Positions 40,486 through 42,607 of a stretch of DNA of 42,607 nt are shown piece after piece (position 1 is the stretch's first letter; each line of letters starts with the position of its first letter). The stretch is from the NCBI GenBank assembly GCA_037440385.1, contig JBBIUI010000008.1:1-42607 (forward strand), given 5' to 3'. Source of the DNA: CG2-30-68-42 sp037440385 (GTDB taxonomy: Bacteria; Pseudomonadota; Gammaproteobacteria; Burkholderiales; Rhodocyclaceae). The translations under genes and the position numbers were made by a program. Under the pieces are notes generated by a model. That model did not search any database and was not told the origin of the DNA. It saw only the letters and a list, made by a program, of their open reading frames with translations.

Positions 40486-41121
40486 ATGATCACCCGGCTT
40501 TGCCTGATCCGTCACGGTGAAACGGCCTGGAACGCCGGCCAGCGCATCCAGGGCCAGATCGACGTCCCGCTGTCGAGCAGGGGGCACGCCCAGGCGCGCG
40601 CCACCGCCAACGCGCTGCGCGGTGAGCGCTTCGCGGCGATCCATTGCAGCGACCTGGCGCGCGCCCGCCAGACCGCACAGGCGATCGCTGCGGTGCTGAA
40701 GCTGCCGTTCGTCCCGTGCGCGTCGCTGCGCGAACGCGATTACGGCATGTTCCAGTCTCTGACCTGGTCGGAGGTGCGCAGCCGCCGTCCGGACGATTGG
40801 GCGCGCCACGCCGCGCGGGACGAGGATTTCGACTTTCGTGGCACGGGCGAGAGCCTGCGCGCGTTCGCGGCTCGCGTGCTGGAGGCACTCGCGCGGATCC
40901 TCGCCGCGCATGCGGGCGACCGCGTGCTGGTCGTGACCCACGGCGGCGTGCTCGACGTCGTGCACCGGCGCGCGACCGGGACGAGACTCGCCGCGCCGCG
41001 CGATTTCGAGATCCCGAATGCGGCGGCGAACTGGATCGAAGTCGACGGCGACCGCTGGTCCATCCTGTCGTGGGCCGAGCGGGGCCATCTCGGCGAGACA
41101 CTCGATGAGCTTCCCGGCTGA
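40486..41121 (+). CDS. Histidine phosphatase (phosphoglycerate-mutase-like)
   Basis: A 211-residue enzyme of the histidine phosphatase clan. The nucleophile H10 is in LIRHGETAWN. R61 (LARARQTAQ), E83 (LRERDYGMF) and H152 (VVTHGGVLD) complete the active site. It is of the cofactor-independent-looking GpmB/CobC/PhoE type; whether it is a mutase or a phosphatase on a sugar phosphate, cobalamin intermediate or other ester cannot be told. The ATG at 40486 matches the family start; no Shine-Dalgarno is visible. Its end overlaps the start of the acyl-carrier/FAAL gene by 17 bases, so the two are translationally coupled. Confidence 0.9.
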   Translation: MITRLCLIRHGETAWNAGQRIQGQIDVPLSSRGHAQARATANALRGERFAAIHCSDLARARQTAQAIAAVLKLPFVPCASLRERDYGMFQSLTWSEVRSRRPDDWARHAARDEDFDFRGTGESLRAFAARVLEALARILAAHAGDRVLVVTHGGVLDVVHRRATGTRLAAPRDFEIPNAAANWIEVDGDRWSILSWAERGHLGETLDELPG

Positions 41122-42607
41122 CGAGCGCGACGGCGCGGGCGAGGAGGCTGGGCAGCGCGTGCTCGCGATCGTGCGCGAGCTGGCCGAGCAGACCCATCCG
41201 GGCCGCGCGATCGAGGCCGGCCTGGACAGCGACCTGGAACGCGAACTCGGCCTCGACAGCCTGGCGCGCGTCGAACTGCTGCTCAGGCTCCAGCGGGCGT
41301 TCGGCGTCGAAGTGCAGGAACGGGCCCTGACCGATGCCGACACGCCGCGCGCGCTGTTGCGTTTCCTGCGCGCCGGCGGCGCGCTCGCGCTTCAGGCACC
41401 CGCGCCGGTCGGCAACTTGGCAAGCCCGGCCGCAGCTTCCGAAGACACGCCGGAGCGCGCGCGCACGCTGATCGAGGTCATCGAGTGGCACGTCGCGCGC
41501 CACCCGCAGCGCGTGCATGTCGTGCTGCTCGGCGAGGCGGGCGCAGCCGAACGCATCACCTACGGGGCGTTGCTCGAGCACGCGCGCGAGATCGCGACCG
41601 GGCTCGCCGCGCGCGGGCTCGCCGCGGGCGAGACCGTGGCGCTGATGCTGCCCACCGGTCGCGAGTATCTCGCGTGCTTCCTGGCAGTGCTCGCCGCTGG
41701 CGGCGTGCCGGTGCCGATCTATCCGCCTGCGCGCATGTCGCAGATCGAAGAGCATCTTCGGCGGCACGCCCGCATCCTGGCCAATGCCGCTGCGGTGCTG
41801 ATGATCACGGTCGGGCAGGCGCTGGGCGTGGCGCAGCTGCTTCGCGCCGCGGTGCCCTCGTTGCGTTCGATCCTGACCCCGGAGGAACTGCGCGCGGCGC
41901 CCTCGCCGGGGTTGCATTGCGGCAGCGCCGGCGATCTGGCCTTCCTGCAATACACCTCGGGCAGCACCGGGGACCCCAAGGGCGTCATGCTGACCCATGC
42001 GAACCTGCTCGCCAACCTCCGCGCGATGGGGCGGGCGGGCGAGGTCCGTGCGGACGACGTCTTCGTGTCCTGGCTGCCGCTGTATCACGACATGGGACTG
42101 ATCGGCGCGTGGCTCGCGCCGATGTACTTCGGATTCCCGCTGGTGCTGATGTCGCCGCTCGCCTTCCTCGCACGGCCGGTGCGCTGGCTGGAAGCGATCC
42201 ACCGCTATCGCGGCACCATCTCGGGCGCACCGAACTTCGCCTACGAACTGGTCGCGCGCAAGGTCACCGACGACGATCTGCGCGGCCTGGATCTCGCCTG
42301 CTGGCGGCTGGCGTTCAATGGCGCCGAGCCGGTCGCCCCCGCGACCCTCGATGCGTTTTCCACGCGCCTCGCGCCGTTCGGCTTCAGGCGCGAGGCGCTC
42401 GCGCCGGTCTATGGGCTGGCCGAATGCTCGGTGTGCCTGGCGGTGCCCCCGCTGGGGCGCGGACCGAAGATCGATGCGATCGACCGCGAGGCATTGGCGA
42501 CACAGCGCATCGCGATCCCGGTCGAGGCCGGGGCGCCGCACGCGCTGCTCGTGCCCTCGTGCGGGCGCGCCATTCCCGGCCATGCCATGAGGATCGTCGA
42601 CGCGGGC
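41105..42607 (+). CDS. Acyl carrier domain fused to fatty-acyl-AMP ligase, 3' end outside the window
   Basis: 501 residues are visible without a stop. Residues about 15-95 form an acyl-carrier-like domain with the phosphopantetheine serine S52 in GLDSL. Residues about 120-501 are an adenylate-forming enzyme; YTSGSTGDPKGVMLTH at 283-298 is the ATP P-loop. NGAEPVAP, SWLPLYHDMGLIG and YGLAECSV resemble fatty-acyl-AMP ligases (FAAL) more than acyl-CoA synthetases. Such enzymes activate a fatty acid as acyl-AMP and load it on a carrier protein, here probably the same chain, for lipid or polyketide assembly. The rest of the protein and any downstream synthase are missing. Confidence 0.85.
   Translation, partial: MSFPADERDGAGEEAGQRVLAIVRELAEQTHPGRAIEAGLDSDLERELGLDSLARVELLLRLQRAFGVEVQERALTDADTPRALLRFLRAGGALALQAPAPVGNLASPAAASEDTPERARTLIEVIEWHVARHPQRVHVVLLGEAGAAERITYGALLEHAREIATGLAARGLAAGETVALMLPTGREYLACFLAVLAAGGVPVPIYPPARMSQIEEHLRRHARILANAAAVLMITVGQALGVAQLLRAAVPSLRSILTPEELRAAPSPGLHCGSAGDLAFLQYTSGSTGDPKGVMLTHANLLANLRAMGRAGEVRADDVFVSWLPLYHDMGLIGAWLAPMYFGFPLVLMSPLAFLARPVRWLEAIHRYRGTISGAPNFAYELVARKVTDDDLRGLDLACWRLAFNGAEPVAPATLDAFSTRLAPFGFRREALAPVYGLAECSVCLAVPPLGRGPKIDAIDREALATQRIAIPVEAGAPHALLVPSCGRAIPGHAMRIVDAG

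Overview
The window is GC-rich chromosomal DNA, most likely from a betaproteobacterium. The order is not resolved. The evidence is the yqeY-dnaG-rpoD macromolecular-synthesis order, the darP/pmbA divergent pair, the mrp-dcd pair, a 264-residue ThyA and TRAP transporter genes. Almost every base is coding, and no intergenic stretch exceeds about 220 bases. There is no CRISPR array, insertion sequence, rRNA or prophage gene.

Layout. 1-414 is one open frame that joins an actinobacterial-looking hisC fragment to the last codons of yqeY, most likely an assembly or recombination junction. 544-4424 holds dnaG and rpoD. 4425-6099 (minus) holds an alkaline-phosphatase-superfamily phosphodiesterase and a YbhB/PEBP protein. 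6287-6363 is a CAU-anticodon tRNA, probably tRNA-Ile2, followed by a decayed copy of its 3' half. 6481-8009 holds two unknown small proteins and an orphan ParA ATPase. 8016-11468 is dnaE. 11511-14881 (minus) holds acyP, a small membrane protein, metG and an OmpA-type lipoprotein. 15049-19140 (plus) holds mrp, dcd and a large PLP-dependent amino-acid decarboxylase.

19080-30938 (minus) is the main metabolic block: thyA, glgC, two GH57 alpha-glucan enzymes, class I fructose-bisphosphate aldolase, glgP, glgA, folA. A glycogen/alpha-glucan module sits between the two thymidylate-cycle genes thyA and folA, which usually adjoin. GlgC makes ADP-glucose, GlgA polymerises it, GlgP releases glucose-1-phosphate, and the GH57 enzymes remodel chains. 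No GH13 branching or debranching enzyme is visible.

31050-34072 holds two translationally coupled paralogues of about 500 residues. Each has an unrecognised helical N-terminal region and a C-terminal segment carrying both PilZ cyclic-di-GMP signatures. This is the best candidate for an undescribed system. 34023-36535 holds mog, darP and pmbA. 36688-40269 is a TRAP transporter split into convergent dctP (plus) and dctQM (minus), with a strong shared terminator between them. A GntR-type palindrome lies upstream of dctQM. 40486-42607 holds a histidine phosphatase overlapping an acyl-carrier/fatty-acyl-AMP-ligase fusion that runs off the end.

Two layout habits recur. Several genes have a -10-like hexamer exactly six bases before the start codon, which suggests leaderless mRNAs. 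Convergent neighbours often abut or overlap at their 3' ends.
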